From Nocardioides rotundus (GTDB lineage: Bacteria; Actinomycetota; Actinomycetes; Propionibacteriales; Nocardioidaceae), in NCBI RefSeq assembly GCF_019931675.1, contig NZ_CP082922.1, forward strand, positions 2,991,001 to 3,055,000: 64,000 nt of DNA, written 5' to 3'. The position numbers and the translations under genes were made by a program. Below the pieces are notes generated by a model. That model searched no databases, was not told the origin of the DNA, and saw only the letters and a list, made by a program, of their open reading frames with translations. This document shows, one piece after another, positions 37,378-45,835 of the stretch (its first letter is position 1; each line of letters opens with the position of its first letter).

Positions 37378-38286
37378 TCAGACTTTGAGGTATTTGCGCG
37401 TGAGCACGAGTGTCGGGATCAGCGTCAGCAGCGGGCCGAGCACGGCGATGATCGCCGTCGCGAGACCCCACTCCGGCCACCCGACCCAGGGCATGAACTG
37501 CAGGTTGGCCAGGCCCTCGTTGACGCCCCAGTGGGTGAAGGCGGCGAGCGCGACCGTCGCGAGCCCCACGCCTACGAGCGCGGTGAACAGCGCCTCGAGC
37601 AGGAACGGCAGGGCGATGTAGAGGCTCGACGCACCGACCAGGCGCATGATCCCGATCTCGCGGCGACGTGCCATCGCGGCCAGGCGCACCGTGTTGCCCA
37701 CCAGGAGCAGGGCGGCGATGACCAGGAAGCCCGCGGTGATGAGCGAGGTGAGCTGCATGTAGTTGATCGAGTCGAAGATCGGCTTGAGCCGGTCGCGCTG
37801 GTCGTTGATGCCGGCGACGCCGTCGAGGCCGGTCACGGCGCTGGTGATGCCCTCGAACTTCTCGGGGTCCTTGAGCTGGACCCGGATCGTCTCGGGCATC
37901 GACTCCACCCGCAGCGGCGGGTAGTCGCCCTCGAACTTCTCCTCGCCGATCAGCTCCTTGGCCTTCTCGAATGCCTCCCGCTTGGTCTCGACCTCATAGC
38001 CGTCGGCCTCGGGGTTCTCCTCGATGACCTGGATGATCCGCTCCTTCTGCGCCGCGGTGACCTCGCCGGTGCAGTTGGGGCTGGAGTCGCGCTCGCGACA
38101 GAGGTTGACCGGGATCTCGATCTGGCTGCCCCAGAAGTCGGCGGCCTTGTCGGCCTGCTTGTTCATCAGCACGCCCAGCCCCACCAGGGTGAGGGAGACG
38201 AAGAGGGTGAGGATCACCGCGAGGTGCATGGAGAGGTTCCGGCGCAGGCCGTGGCCCAGCTCGGAGAAGACGTATCGCAGCTGCAT
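37378..38286 (-). CDS. ftsX: Cell division protein FtsX
   Basis: The 302-residue permease-like protein has one N-terminal membrane helix (RNLSMHLAVILTLFVSLTLV), a large extracytoplasmic domain (about 45-175) with two Cys, and three C-terminal helices. It forms a complex with FtsE and transmits ATP hydrolysis to a periplasmic hydrolase, probably the adjacent M23 protein. It lies 52 bp after ftsE. Confidence 0.95.
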   Translation of the reverse strand: MQLRYVFSELGHGLRRNLSMHLAVILTLFVSLTLVGLGVLMNKQADKAADFWGSQIEIPVNLCRERDSSPNCTGEVTAAQKERIIQVIEENPEADGYEVETKREAFEKAKELIGEEKFEGDYPPLRVESMPETIRVQLKDPEKFEGITSAVTGLDGVAGINDQRDRLKPIFDSINYMQLTSLITAGFLVIAALLLVGNTVRLAAMARRREIGIMRLVGASSLYIALPFLLEALFTALVGVGLATVALAAFTHWGVNEGLANLQFMPWVGWPEWGLATAIIAVLGPLLTLIPTLVLTRKYLKV

Positions 38287-38338
38287 TGCTTGTTGGGTTT
38301 CCTTCGCAGTCGTCCGGGGTCGGGTCAGGAGTACGGCG

Positions 38339-39028
38339 TCACTGTTGGGCGCCGTACACGCCCTGCGCCTGGTCGCGCACGACCCGGCCGTTGTCCAGCT
38401 CGATGACCCGCTTGCGCATCTGGTCGACGATGCCGGCGTCGTGGGTGGCCATCAGCACGGTGGTGCCGGTCCGGTTGATCCGGTCCAGGAGCTTCATGAT
38501 GCCCACCGAGGTCGTCGGGTCGAGGTTGCCGGTCGGCTCGTCGGCGATCAGGATCATCGGCCGGTTGACGAACGCGCGGGCGATCGCGACCCGCTGCTGC
38601 TCTCCGCCGGAGAGCTCGTCGGGCATCCGGTCCTCCTTGCCCTCCAGGCCGACCATCTCCAGGGTCTCGCTGACCAGCCCGCCGATCTCGTTGCGCGGCC
38701 GGCCGATCACCTGCAGCGCGAACGCGACGTTCTCGGCGACGGTCTTGGTGGGGAGGAGGCGGAAGTCCTGGAAGACGGTGCCGATCTGGCGGCGCAGCCG
38801 CGGCACCTTCCACGACGCGAGCCGGCTGATCTCCTTGCCGGCGACGTACACCCGCCCCGAGGAGGCGCGGTACTCCCGGAGCACCAGGCGCAGGAAGGTC
38901 GACTTCCCGGACCCGGAGGCGCCGACGAGGAAGACGAACTCGCCCTTCTCGATCTCCGCGGTCACGTTGTCGAGGGCTGGATGGCCCTGTCCGGCGTAGG
39001 TCTTGGAGACCTTCTCGAAGCGAATCAC
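38339..39028 (-). CDS. ftsE: Cell division ATP-binding protein FtsE
   Basis: The 229-residue ABC ATPase has Walker [15 protein letters not shown], signature [15 protein letters not shown], Walker [13 protein letters not shown] and the H-loop MATHDAG. GTG 39028 ([13 protein letters not shown]) is the natural start; TACCCT at 39036-39041 lies 7 nt upstream, a leaderless-type promoter for ftsEX. The upstream open frame is antisense to the lipoprotein gene. Confidence 0.95.
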   Translation of the reverse strand: MIRFEKVSKTYAGQGHPALDNVTAEIEKGEFVFLVGASGSGKSTFLRLVLREYRASSGRVYVAGKEISRLASWKVPRLRRQIGTVFQDFRLLPTKTVAENVAFALQVIGRPRNEIGGLVSETLEMVGLEGKEDRMPDELSGGEQQRVAIARAFVNRPMILIADEPTGNLDPTTSVGIMKLLDRINRTGTTVLMATHDAGIVDQMRKRVIELDNGRVVRDQAQGVYGAQQ

Positions 39029-39035
39029 CGGCCCG

Positions 39036-39041
39036 AGGGTA
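39036..39041 (-). promoter_or_regulatory. Predicted -10 box of ftsEX
   Basis: TACCCT on the minus strand, 7 nt before the ftsE GTG. Confidence 0.4.
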
Positions 39042-39060
39042 GTCGAGGGGGTGCAACGCC

Positions 39061-39066
39061 TAGGGT
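39061..39066 (+). promoter_or_regulatory. Predicted -10 box of the lipoprotein gene 39073-39681
   Basis: TAGGGT, 6 nt before the ATG; only C residues lie between, so no ribosome binding site is possible. Confidence 0.5.
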
Positions 39067-39072
39067 TCCCCC

Positions 39073-39681
39073 ATGCGCGCGCGCCTGATCCTCGCCACGA
39101 CGATCGTGTGCCTGGTCGCCTCCGGCTGCACCGCGGACGGCGGCGGGTCGTCCGAGCCGTCCTCCTCGGCCCCCGCGAGCCCCACGGGGCTCGACCGGCT
39201 GCCCACCGACGAGCTCGTCGTCGCGCGGGGCGCCTTCTGCGACCGGCTCGCGGATGCCGCACCCGGGCGCGCCGTGGGCGGCGAGGTCGAGGACGAGGAG
39301 GCCTACGAGCCCGGCGACACCGCCGTACTCGCTCCGGGCGTGCGTGATGTCGCCCACGAGTGGTCCTGCTCCTACACCTCCGGCGAGACCGTGGCGCGGG
39401 CCTGGCTCTTCACTCCCCCGGTGACGCCCGAGCAGGCGCGCCGGTTGGCCCGCTCGGCGGTGACCGAGCAGTGCCGGGAGGTCCCGGGCGCGGAGTACGG
39501 CGACCCGTCGGTCAAGGTGGTCTGCCGCAACAAGCAGGCGGTCTCGGTCTCCTGGCGGGGGCTCTTCGGCGACGCCTGGCTCTCCTGCTCGCTGCGCGCG
39601 CCGGCGGACACCGACCTCGACGAGCTGACCCGCCGCGCCAGCGTGTGGTGCGCCGACGTGGCCAGCGCGGCGGCGGTCTGA
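39073..39681 (+). CDS. Lipoprotein, DUF3558-like
   Basis: The 202-residue protein has a lipobox CLVASGC at about residue 19 and a Ser/Glu/Pro linker. The domain contains four or more cysteines ([39 protein letters not shown]), suggesting disulfides outside the membrane. It resembles DUF3558 lipoproteins in layout; the assignment is tentative. It is divergent from ftsE. Confidence 0.7.
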   Translation: MRARLILATTIVCLVASGCTADGGGSSEPSSSAPASPTGLDRLPTDELVVARGAFCDRLADAAPGRAVGGEVEDEEAYEPGDTAVLAPGVRDVAHEWSCSYTSGETVARAWLFTPPVTPEQARRLARSAVTEQCREVPGAEYGDPSVKVVCRNKQAVSVSWRGLFGDAWLSCSLRAPADTDLDELTRRASVWCADVASAAAV

Positions 39682-39686
39682 GCCGT

Positions 39687-39724
39687 TCTCATCCTGGTCT
39701 CATCTCTCTCATCTCGGGCTCATC
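39687..39724 (+). promoter_or_regulatory. Four direct repeats of TCTCATC, OmpR-type regulator box
   Basis: TCTCATC or GCTCATC starts at 39687, 39698, 39707 and 39718. The spacings are 11, 9 and 11 bp, i.e. two pairs of 11-bp-spaced repeats 20 bp apart on one helix face. This is the layout recognised by OmpR/PhoB-family response regulators. The site lies about 54 bp upstream of the lipoprotein gene at 39778. Confidence 0.6.
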
Positions 39725-39777
39725 CGGGACGCCCAGGCTGGTCCCGTCACGCACCAGACCGCCTGAGGAGAACCACG

Positions 39778-40416
39778 ATGAGGACCCGCACGCTGACCGC
39801 CACCGCCGCCCTGGCCGCCCTGCTCCTGACCGGGTGCGGGACGGGCTCGGACTCCTCCGGGTCGTCCGCGGAGCCCTCGGAGACGGTGACGGTCACCGAG
39901 GAGGCCACGAGCACCCCGACCTCCAGCGGCTCGGCCACCGACGACGACCGCGACGACCGGGACGACCGGGACGACCGCGACGGGGACGACCAGGCGCGGA
40001 AGTGCGCGGCCGCCCAGGGCGACCAGGTCGTGAGCGGCGACCTCCAGGTCCGCTCCGGGCAGGTCTGCGAGCTCGCCGGCACCCGGGTCGAGGGCAACAT
40101 CGAGGTCGGGTCCGGCGGCGTGCTGCGGGCGAAGAACATCCGCGTGGAGGGCGACATCCAGGGCGAGGGTCACCGCGAGGTCGTCGTGCGCTCCTCCCGC
40201 GTCGACGGCAACGTCCAGCTCGAGGACGGCCGCCGCGGCACCGTGGCGGGCACCCGGATCGACGGCGACCTGCAGGCGGAGAACAACCGCGGGGCGCAGA
40301 CCTTCAACGGCAACACCATCGAGGGCAACCTGCAGTGCGAGGGCAACCAGCCGGCGCCGCGCGGCGGCGGCAACCGGGTCTCCGGCGACAAGGAGGGCCA
40401 GTGCTCGGGGCTGTGA
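39778..40416 (+). CDS. Lipoprotein with Asp/Arg repeat linker and beta-helix-like repeats
   Basis: The 212-residue protein has a lipobox LLLTGC (residue 19), a Ser/Thr/Glu linker and a low-complexity DDRDDRDDRDDRDGDD tract. The domain consists of repeated segments VSGDLQVRSG, VEGNIEVGSG, VEGDIQGEG, VDGNVQLEDG, IDGDLQAENN, IEGNLQCEGN. The repeat of about 20 residues suggests a right-handed beta-helix, similar in spirit to bactofilin-like or DUF4097-like folds. ATG 39778 has AGGAGAA upstream. Confidence 0.75.
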   Translation: MRTRTLTATAALAALLLTGCGTGSDSSGSSAEPSETVTVTEEATSTPTSSGSATDDDRDDRDDRDDRDGDDQARKCAAAQGDQVVSGDLQVRSGQVCELAGTRVEGNIEVGSGGVLRAKNIRVEGDIQGEGHREVVVRSSRVDGNVQLEDGRRGTVAGTRIDGDLQAENNRGAQTFNGNTIEGNLQCEGNQPAPRGGGNRVSGDKEGQCSGL

Positions 40417-40426
40417 GCCCCGGACC

Positions 40427-41548
40427 TCAGGCCTCCGCGCCGGCCTTCTCCGCGCCCCGGCGCCAGCGGATGCCGGCCTCGAGGAAGTCGTCGATCTCCC
40501 CGCCGAAGACGGCCTGCGGGTTGCCGCTCTCGTAGCCGGTCCGCAGGTCCTTCACGATCTGGTAGGGGTTGAGGACGTAGTTGCGCATCTGGTCGCCCCA
40601 GGAGGCGGCGACGTCGCCCTTGAGCTCCTTGAGCTGCGCCTCCTCCTCGGCCTTCTTCAGCGCGAGCAGCTTCGCCTTGAGGACGATCATCGCCGCGGCC
40701 TTGTTCTGCAGCTGCGACTTCTCGTTCTGACAGGAGACCACCGTGCCGGTGGGGATGTGGGTGAGGCGTACGGCGGAGTCGGTGGTGTTCACGCTCTGCC
40801 CGCCGGGACCGCTGGAGCGGTAGACGTCGACCTTGATGTCGTTCTCGTCGACCTCGATCTCGTCGGTCTGCTCCAGCACCGGCACCACCTCGACCGCGGC
40901 GAACGACGTCTGCCGGCGGCCCTGGTTGTCGAACGGGCTGATCCGCACCAGCCGGTGGGTGCCGGCCTCGACCGAGAGGGTGCCGTAGGCGTAGGGCGCG
41001 TGCACGGCGAAGGTGGCCGACTTCAGGCCCGCCTCCTCGGCGTAGGAGGTGTCGAAGACCTCCACGGAGTACTTGTGGTGCTCGGCCCAGCGGGTGTACA
41101 TCCGCATCAGCATCTCGGCGAAGTCGGCGGCATCGACGCCGCCGGCGCCGGAGCGGATGGTGACCAGGGCCTCGCGGGCGTCGTACTCCCCCGACAGCAG
41201 GGTGCGGATCTCCAGGCTCTCGACGGCCTTCTTGACCTTGCCGAGCTCGCGCTCGGCCTCGGCGAGGGTGTCGGCGTCGCCCTCCTCCCGGCCGAGCTCG
41301 ACCATGACCTCGAGGTCGTCGACCCGGCCCCGGATGCTGGTGAAGCGGTCCAGCTCGCCCTGCAGCAGGGAGAGGCGGCCGGTGACGCGGGTGGCGTTCT
41401 CCTGGTCGTCCCACAGGTCGGGCGCGGCGACCTGCTCCTGCAGCGCGCCGATCTCGGCGTTCATCGCGTCCACGTCGAGCACCTGCTCGATGGTGCGCAG
41501 CGTCGCGCGGAGCTGCTTGATCTCGGTGTCGTAGTCGGGGCCTGCCAC
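40427..41548 (-). CDS. prfB: Peptide chain release factor 2
   Basis: The 373-residue protein terminates translation at UGA and UAA. Visible are the stop-codon-reading tripeptide SPF (in RISPFDNQ) and the peptidyl-hydrolysis GGQ loop [10 protein letters not shown]. There is no in-frame TGA near residue 25, so the programmed frameshift of many prfB genes is absent, as usual in actinobacteria. GTG 41548 is preferred; TTG 41557 would add three residues. It sits upstream of ftsEX in the typical order, with two plus-strand lipoprotein genes between. Confidence 0.96.
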   Translation of the reverse strand: MAGPDYDTEIKQLRATLRTIEQVLDVDAMNAEIGALQEQVAAPDLWDDQENATRVTGRLSLLQGELDRFTSIRGRVDDLEVMVELGREEGDADTLAEAERELGKVKKAVESLEIRTLLSGEYDAREALVTIRSGAGGVDAADFAEMLMRMYTRWAEHHKYSVEVFDTSYAEEAGLKSATFAVHAPYAYGTLSVEAGTHRLVRISPFDNQGRRQTSFAAVEVVPVLEQTDEIEVDENDIKVDVYRSSGPGGQSVNTTDSAVRLTHIPTGTVVSCQNEKSQLQNKAAAMIVLKAKLLALKKAEEEAQLKELKGDVAASWGDQMRNYVLNPYQIVKDLRTGYESGNPQAVFGGEIDDFLEAGIRWRRGAEKAGAEA

Positions 41549-41597
41549 GAGAGGCAAGGCTACCGCCGCCCCGGTTCCGCACCGAGTCGGCGCGTTC

Positions 41598-42953
41598 TCA
41601 CACCCTCACCTCGGTGCGCACCTCGTCCTCCTCGAACTGGTCGCGCTTGCGGATCGCCAGCGTGCAGGCCAGCGAGACCGCGCCGGTGAGGACGAAGTAG
41701 CCGAGGATGTACTGCAACCCGCCTCCGGCCTGGTCCAGCAGCCAGGTCAGCACCAGCGGGGTGAGCCCGGAGGCGAAGATCCCGGAGAACTGATAGACCG
41801 TCGAGATGCCGGTGTAGCGGTTGCTGACCGGGAAGAGCCCGGCGAAGAACGCCGCCTCCGGCCCGTACATGAACGGGTAGAGCACGCCCAGCGCCAGGAC
41901 GATGCCGATGATCGCGAGGACCTGGCTCTCGGTGCCGAGCATCGGGAAGGCGATGAGGGCGGCCACGACGGCGAAGACGCAGCCGGCGGCGTAGACCAGG
42001 CGCGGGGTGTAGCGGTCGCCCAGCGCGCCGGCGACCGGGATGAGTACCAGCAGGAAGACGGCCGCGGCCATCACCCCGAGCAGGATCGGCGTCCGCTCCA
42101 TCCCCAGGGTGTCCGAGGCGTAGGCGATGGAGAAGACCGCCCAGGTGTTGAAGGCGACGCCCTCGACCCAGCGGGCGCCCATGCCCAGCAGCAGGTTCCG
42201 TCGGGTGACGGGGTCGCTGACCATCTCCTTGGCCGGCAGCGAGGACCGCTCCTCGGCCTGGGTGAGGGCGCGGAAGGCCGGGGTCTCGAAGACGCGCAGC
42301 CGGATGACGAGGCCGACGACGACCAGGACGATGCTCAGCCAGAAGGTGATCCGCCAGCCCCAGGAGTTGAATGCGGCGTCGCTCATCACGGCCCCGAGCA
42401 GGGCGAAGACGCCGGTGCCGAGGGTGAGGCCGACGGCGAGGCCCATCTGCGGCACCGAGCCGAACAGCGAGCGCTTGCCGGCCGGGGCGTACTCCACCGA
42501 CATCAGCACCGCACCGCCCCACTCGCCGCCGATCGCGATGCCCTGCAGCAGTCGCAGCACCACGAGCAGGATCGGGGCGAGGGTGCCGATCTGGTCGTAC
42601 GTCGGCAGGCAGCCCATCAGGAAGGTGGCGACCCCCATGATGATCATGGTCATCACCAGGGTCTTCTTCCGGCCGATCCGGTCGCCGACGTGGCCGAAGA
42701 TCAGCCCGCCGATGGGCCGGGCGACGAAGCCGAGGGCGAAGGTGAGGAAGGACAGCAGGGTCCCGACGACCGGGTCCTCGGAGGGGAAGAACTGCTTGTT
42801 GAAGATGATCCCCGCGGCGACGCCGTAGAGGAAGAAGTCGTACCACTCCACCGTCGTGCCGACGAGGGTGGAGGAGAGCACCTTGCGGAGCTCCTTGGGG
42901 TCGTGCAGGTCGGTGCCCTGGTCGTCGCGGTCGACCGCCGGGTTCTGGGTCAT
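41598..42953 (-). CDS. MFS transporter, metabolite:H+ symporter (MHS) family
   Basis: The 451-residue inner-membrane protein has about 12 helices. The MHS hallmark [19 protein letters not shown] is near residue 33, with [20 protein letters not shown] (loop 2-3) and [20 protein letters not shown] members import dicarboxylates, shikimate, proline betaine and similar small acids. It lies 14 bp after the alcohol dehydrogenase-like gene, so it probably brings in the substrate of that pathway, such as a hydroxyacid. Confidence 0.9.
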   Translation of the reverse strand: MTQNPAVDRDDQGTDLHDPKELRKVLSSTLVGTTVEWYDFFLYGVAAGIIFNKQFFPSEDPVVGTLLSFLTFALGFVARPIGGLIFGHVGDRIGRKKTLVMTMIIMGVATFLMGCLPTYDQIGTLAPILLVVLRLLQGIAIGGEWGGAVLMSVEYAPAGKRSLFGSVPQMGLAVGLTLGTGVFALLGAVMSDAAFNSWGWRITFWLSIVLVVVGLVIRLRVFETPAFRALTQAEERSSLPAKEMVSDPVTRRNLLLGMGARWVEGVAFNTWAVFSIAYASDTLGMERTPILLGVMAAAVFLLVLIPVAGALGDRYTPRLVYAAGCVFAVVAALIAFPMLGTESQVLAIIGIVLALGVLYPFMYGPEAAFFAGLFPVSNRYTGISTVYQFSGIFASGLTPLVLTWLLDQAGGGLQYILGYFVLTGAVSLACTLAIRKRDQFEEDEVRTEVRV

Positions 42954-42967
42954 CGCTGGCCCCTCCT

Positions 42968-44227
42968 TCAGAAGGATGCGGTGAAGATGGAGGCGAGCGC
43001 GGTGGGGGTCACCGGGCGGGGCGTCACGGCCAGCTGGCGCGACTGCTTCATCGCTCCGCTGACCAGGGTGTCGACGTCGTCGGGGGTGTAGCCGAAGTGC
43101 CGCAGGCTGGCGGGGATGCCGATGTCGGCCATCAGGTCGCGCAGGGTCTCGGCCAGCGCGTCGGCGCCGTCGCGGGTGTCGAAGGTCCGCCCGGACAGCA
43201 GCTCGGCCGCGCGCAGGTGCCGGTCCGGGTCCCCGGGATAGGTCCAGCGGAAGACCTGCGGCGCGGTCACCGAGACGGCCTGCCCGTGCGGGACCATCAC
43301 CATCTCGGGGTAGCCGGAGGACTGGTAGTCCTGCACGGCCCCGGCGATCGGGTAGGCGTTGGCGTGCGGCATGTGGGTGCCGGCGTTGCCGAAGCCGGTG
43401 CCGGCGTAGGTCGAGGCGAGCGCCATCTGGGTGCGCGCCTCCATGTCCCGGCCGTTCATCACCGCGCGGCGCAGGTTGGCTCCGGTGAGCCGCAGCGCCA
43501 TCTCGCACCACACGTCGCTGATCGGGTTGGCCCCGCAGAACGCGGGCCGCCGCATCGGGTCCTCCGGCGCCGGCTTGGCGTCGTACCGGACCGAGGTGTA
43601 GCTCTCCAGCGCGTGCGAGAGCACGTCCATCCCGCTGGCGGCGGTGACCTCCGGCGGCATGGTGATCATCGTCGTGGGGTCGACCAGCGCGAGGGTGGGG
43701 CGCAGGGCCGGGTGGGAGATGCCGGCCTTGAGGTGCAGGGTGAGCATGTCGACGACGCAGATCGTGGTGGACTCCGATCCGGTGCCGGCGGTGGTCGGTA
43801 CGGCGATCAGCGGCTTGAGCGGCTCGGTGGGGACGCGGCCCTCGCCGATCGGGGGCGTGACGAACTCGAGCAGGTCGCCGTCGTGGGTGGTGAGCAGGTT
43901 GACCGCCTTGGCGGTGTCCATCGCCGACCCGCCGCCGATGGCGACGTAGGCGTCCCAGTCGCGGCGCCGGGCGAACTCGACCGCCTCCATGATCGACTCG
44001 TCGGTCGGCTCGACGCCCACGGCGGCGAAGATCTCGGCGTCCACGCCGGCCTCCTTCAGCGCGTCGAGGGCGCGCTGCGGCACGCCGGTCTCGGCCACGC
44101 CGGGGTCGGTCAGGATCAGCGCCGAGCGGGCACCGCGGGCCCCGACCTCCAGGCCGATCTCGTCCAGGGCACCGGGGCCGAACTTCAGCGGCGGGGCGCC
44201 CCAGGTGAACACCGTCTCGTTGAGCAT
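42968..44227 (-). CDS. Iron-containing alcohol dehydrogenase, hydroxyacid-oxoacid transhydrogenase (HOT/ADHFE1) type
   Basis: The 419-residue enzyme has the group III ADH pattern: GGGSAMDTAKAVNLL (nucleotide), PTTAGTGSESTTICVVD, MDVLSHALESYTS and GTHMPHANAYPIAG with metal His. The insertion and the start FTWGAPPLKFGPGALDEIG match HOT, which oxidises 4-hydroxybutyrate or another 2- or 4-hydroxyacid while reducing 2-oxoglutarate to D-2-hydroxyglutarate. ATG 44227 has GGAGG 6 nt upstream. A 31-bp palindrome sits directly upstream. Confidence 0.82.
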   Translation of the reverse strand: MLNETVFTWGAPPLKFGPGALDEIGLEVGARGARSALILTDPGVAETGVPQRALDALKEAGVDAEIFAAVGVEPTDESIMEAVEFARRRDWDAYVAIGGGSAMDTAKAVNLLTTHDGDLLEFVTPPIGEGRVPTEPLKPLIAVPTTAGTGSESTTICVVDMLTLHLKAGISHPALRPTLALVDPTTMITMPPEVTAASGMDVLSHALESYTSVRYDAKPAPEDPMRRPAFCGANPISDVWCEMALRLTGANLRRAVMNGRDMEARTQMALASTYAGTGFGNAGTHMPHANAYPIAGAVQDYQSSGYPEMVMVPHGQAVSVTAPQVFRWTYPGDPDRHLRAAELLSGRTFDTRDGADALAETLRDLMADIGIPASLRHFGYTPDDVDTLVSGAMKQSRQLAVTPRPVTPTALASIFTASF

Positions 44228-44236
44228 CTGCAACCT

Positions 44237-44267
44237 CCATATTGTGACGATGACCGTCACAATATGG
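44237..44267. promoter_or_regulatory. Perfect 12-bp inverted repeat, probable IclR operator
   Basis: CCATATTGTGAC (44237-44248) and GTCACAATATGG (44256-44267) flank a 7-nt spacer. It lies between the ADH gene and the divergent IclR gene, overlapping the region of the ADH ribosome binding site. A further GTCACAA occurs at 44281. It most likely lets the IclR regulator control both genes. Confidence 0.75.
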
Positions 44268-44300
44268 ATTTGTGGTGGCCGTCACAACCCTTCCGTCACC

Positions 44301-44306
44301 TAACCT
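44301..44306 (+). promoter_or_regulatory. Predicted -10 box of the IclR gene
   Basis: TAACCT, 6 nt before the GTG start at 44313. Confidence 0.45.
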
Positions 44307-44312
44307 TGGTCT

Positions 44313-45101
44313 GTGAGCACCGCCCGACCTCCCTCCCCCGACGGCACGCAGTCGATCCAGCGGGCCCTCCTCGTGCTGCGGACCCTGGCCGACGCCGGCG
44401 AGCTGACGATCACCCAGATCGCGGCCCGCTGCGACCTCAACGCCGGCACGGCCGCCCGCATCGCCCGCGCGCTGACCGCCGGCGGGCTGGTCCGCCGCAA
44501 CCCGGTCACCGACGGCTATCACCTGGGCGCGGGGGCCGTGGTGCTGGGCGCGGCCGCGCGACGCACGCTCGGGCTGGACCAGGTGCGCCCGTTCCTGGAC
44601 GAGCTGGGCGCGACCACCGGCGAGTCGGTGAACCTCGCGACCCGCGACGGCGCGGAGTCCGTGGTCATGCTGCGGGTGCAGTCCCAGCTGCCGCTGCGCT
44701 TCGAGCAGCGGGTGGGAGCCCGCTTCCCGCTGTACAGCACCGCGTCGGGCAAGGCGATGCTCGCCTTCGACCCCGACCGGGACGACTACCTCGCCTCCCT
44801 GCCGGAGAGCCTTCCGCCGGTCGCGCCGGGGACGCTGGCGACGCTCAGCCAGCTCCGGCAGCAGCTGGACGAGACCGCGGAGCGGGGCTGGGCGATCGAC
44901 ATCGAGGAGAACGTCGAGGGGGTGCGCTGCGTGGGCGCGCCGGTCCGCGACGCGCAGGGGCGCGCGCATGCTGCCGTGGTCGTCCAGGCCCCGGGGGTGC
45001 GGCTGAGCCGGGAGCGGATCGACCAGCTGGGGCCGCTGGTGGCCCGGATCGCCGACCAGGTGGCGGGCGTCGTACCCGACCCGACCTTCCTGCACGACTG
45101 A
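44313..45101 (+). CDS. IclR family transcriptional regulator
   Basis: The 262-residue regulator has a winged-helix N-terminus (LTITQIAARCDLNAGTAARI) and an effector domain with VGARFPLYSTASGKAMLAFD, typical of IclR. It is divergent from the HOT-MFS operon, with the perfect palindrome between, so it probably controls that operon in response to its substrate. It converges with the GntR gene. Confidence 0.93.
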   Translation: MSTARPPSPDGTQSIQRALLVLRTLADAGELTITQIAARCDLNAGTAARIARALTAGGLVRRNPVTDGYHLGAGAVVLGAAARRTLGLDQVRPFLDELGATTGESVNLATRDGAESVVMLRVQSQLPLRFEQRVGARFPLYSTASGKAMLAFDPDRDDYLASLPESLPPVAPGTLATLSQLRQQLDETAERGWAIDIEENVEGVRCVGAPVRDAQGRAHAAVVVQAPGVRLSRERIDQLGPLVARIADQVAGVVPDPTFLHD

Positions 45102-45113
45102 GCGCGGACCGTC

Positions 45114-45818
45114 TCAGGAGTCCTCGTCGACCAGCTCGTCCCAGACCGCCCACGCCTCGTCGGCTTCCCCGTCGGCGGCGGTCTGCGCGACCAGCATCCG
45201 GCCGGTGGAGACCAGGTGCTGCCGCATGGCCGCCTCGGCGCGCCTGGGCTGGCCGGCCGCGACCGCCTCGACGATCGGGCGGTGCTCGGCCAGGATGTCC
45301 GCCAGGCTGCGGGACACGCCCGCGGTGGAGGGACCGCGGGTGCGCAGCAGCGAGCGGAGCTCGGCCATCAGCGTGAGCACGCGCCGGTTGCCGCTCGCGG
45401 CGAGCAGCGCACCGTGGAGCTCGCTGTCGAGCTCGGCGAACGAGCGCTCGTCGCCCGCCTCGGCTCGCTCGGTCATCTCGTCCAGCAGCCTGCGCAGCTC
45501 GGCGACCAGGTCGGGCGTCGCGGTCGCGGTGGCCCGGCGCGCCGCCGCGGGCTCCAGGGCGAGCCGGAGGGCGAAGATCTCCGCGAGGTCGCGTACGTCG
45601 GGCCGGCGGATCCGGAACCCCCGGTTCCGCTGGAACTCCACCAGCCCCGACTCGGCCAGGCCCAGCAGCGCCTCGCGCGCCGGGCTGCGGGAGACCTCGA
45701 GCCGGTCGGCGAGCTGCTGGACGGAGTAGAGGCGCCCCGGCTCCAGGGTCCCGTCGAGCACCCAGGCCCGGACCTGGGCGCTGACCTGGTCGGCGAGTGA
45801 CGGACGACGGGCGGCCAT
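45114..45818 (-). CDS. GntR/FadR-family (FCD) transcriptional regulator
   Basis: The 234-residue regulator has a winged helix (VSAQVRAWVLDGTLEPG, then VQQLADRLEVSRSPAREALL) and an FCD ligand domain (LRLALEPAAARRA, LDSELHGALLAASGNRRVL, EHRPIVEAVAAG). FCD members usually sense small organic acids such as lactate or glycolate. ATG 45818 lies 7 nt behind TAACAT on the minus strand. It is back to back with the 2-hydroxyacid dehydrogenase gene, with almost no space between, and probably represses it. Confidence 0.92.
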   Translation of the reverse strand: MAARRPSLADQVSAQVRAWVLDGTLEPGRLYSVQQLADRLEVSRSPAREALLGLAESGLVEFQRNRGFRIRRPDVRDLAEIFALRLALEPAAARRATATATPDLVAELRRLLDEMTERAEAGDERSFAELDSELHGALLAASGNRRVLTLMAELRSLLRTRGPSTAGVSRSLADILAEHRPIVEAVAAGQPRRAEAAMRQHLVSTGRMLVAQTAADGEADEAWAVWDELVDEDS

Positions 45819-45824
45819 GAGTAG

Positions 45825-45835
45825 CATGTTACATG
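45825..45835. promoter_or_regulatory. Palindrome CATGTTACATG, candidate GntR operator
   Basis: An 11-bp palindrome overlapping the predicted -10 of the GntR gene and the start region of the FAD/Fe-S dehydrogenase gene. Its position fits autoregulation and repression of the divergent gene. Confidence 0.45.

Noticed and set aside
40427..41548. Programmed frameshift in prfB
   Set aside because: There is one continuous frame with no in-frame TGA near the N-terminus.
42954..45095. Minus-strand frame extending the MFS transporter to 1165 residues
   Set aside because: The extra part is antisense or out of frame with the HOT and IclR genes and has no conserved domain.
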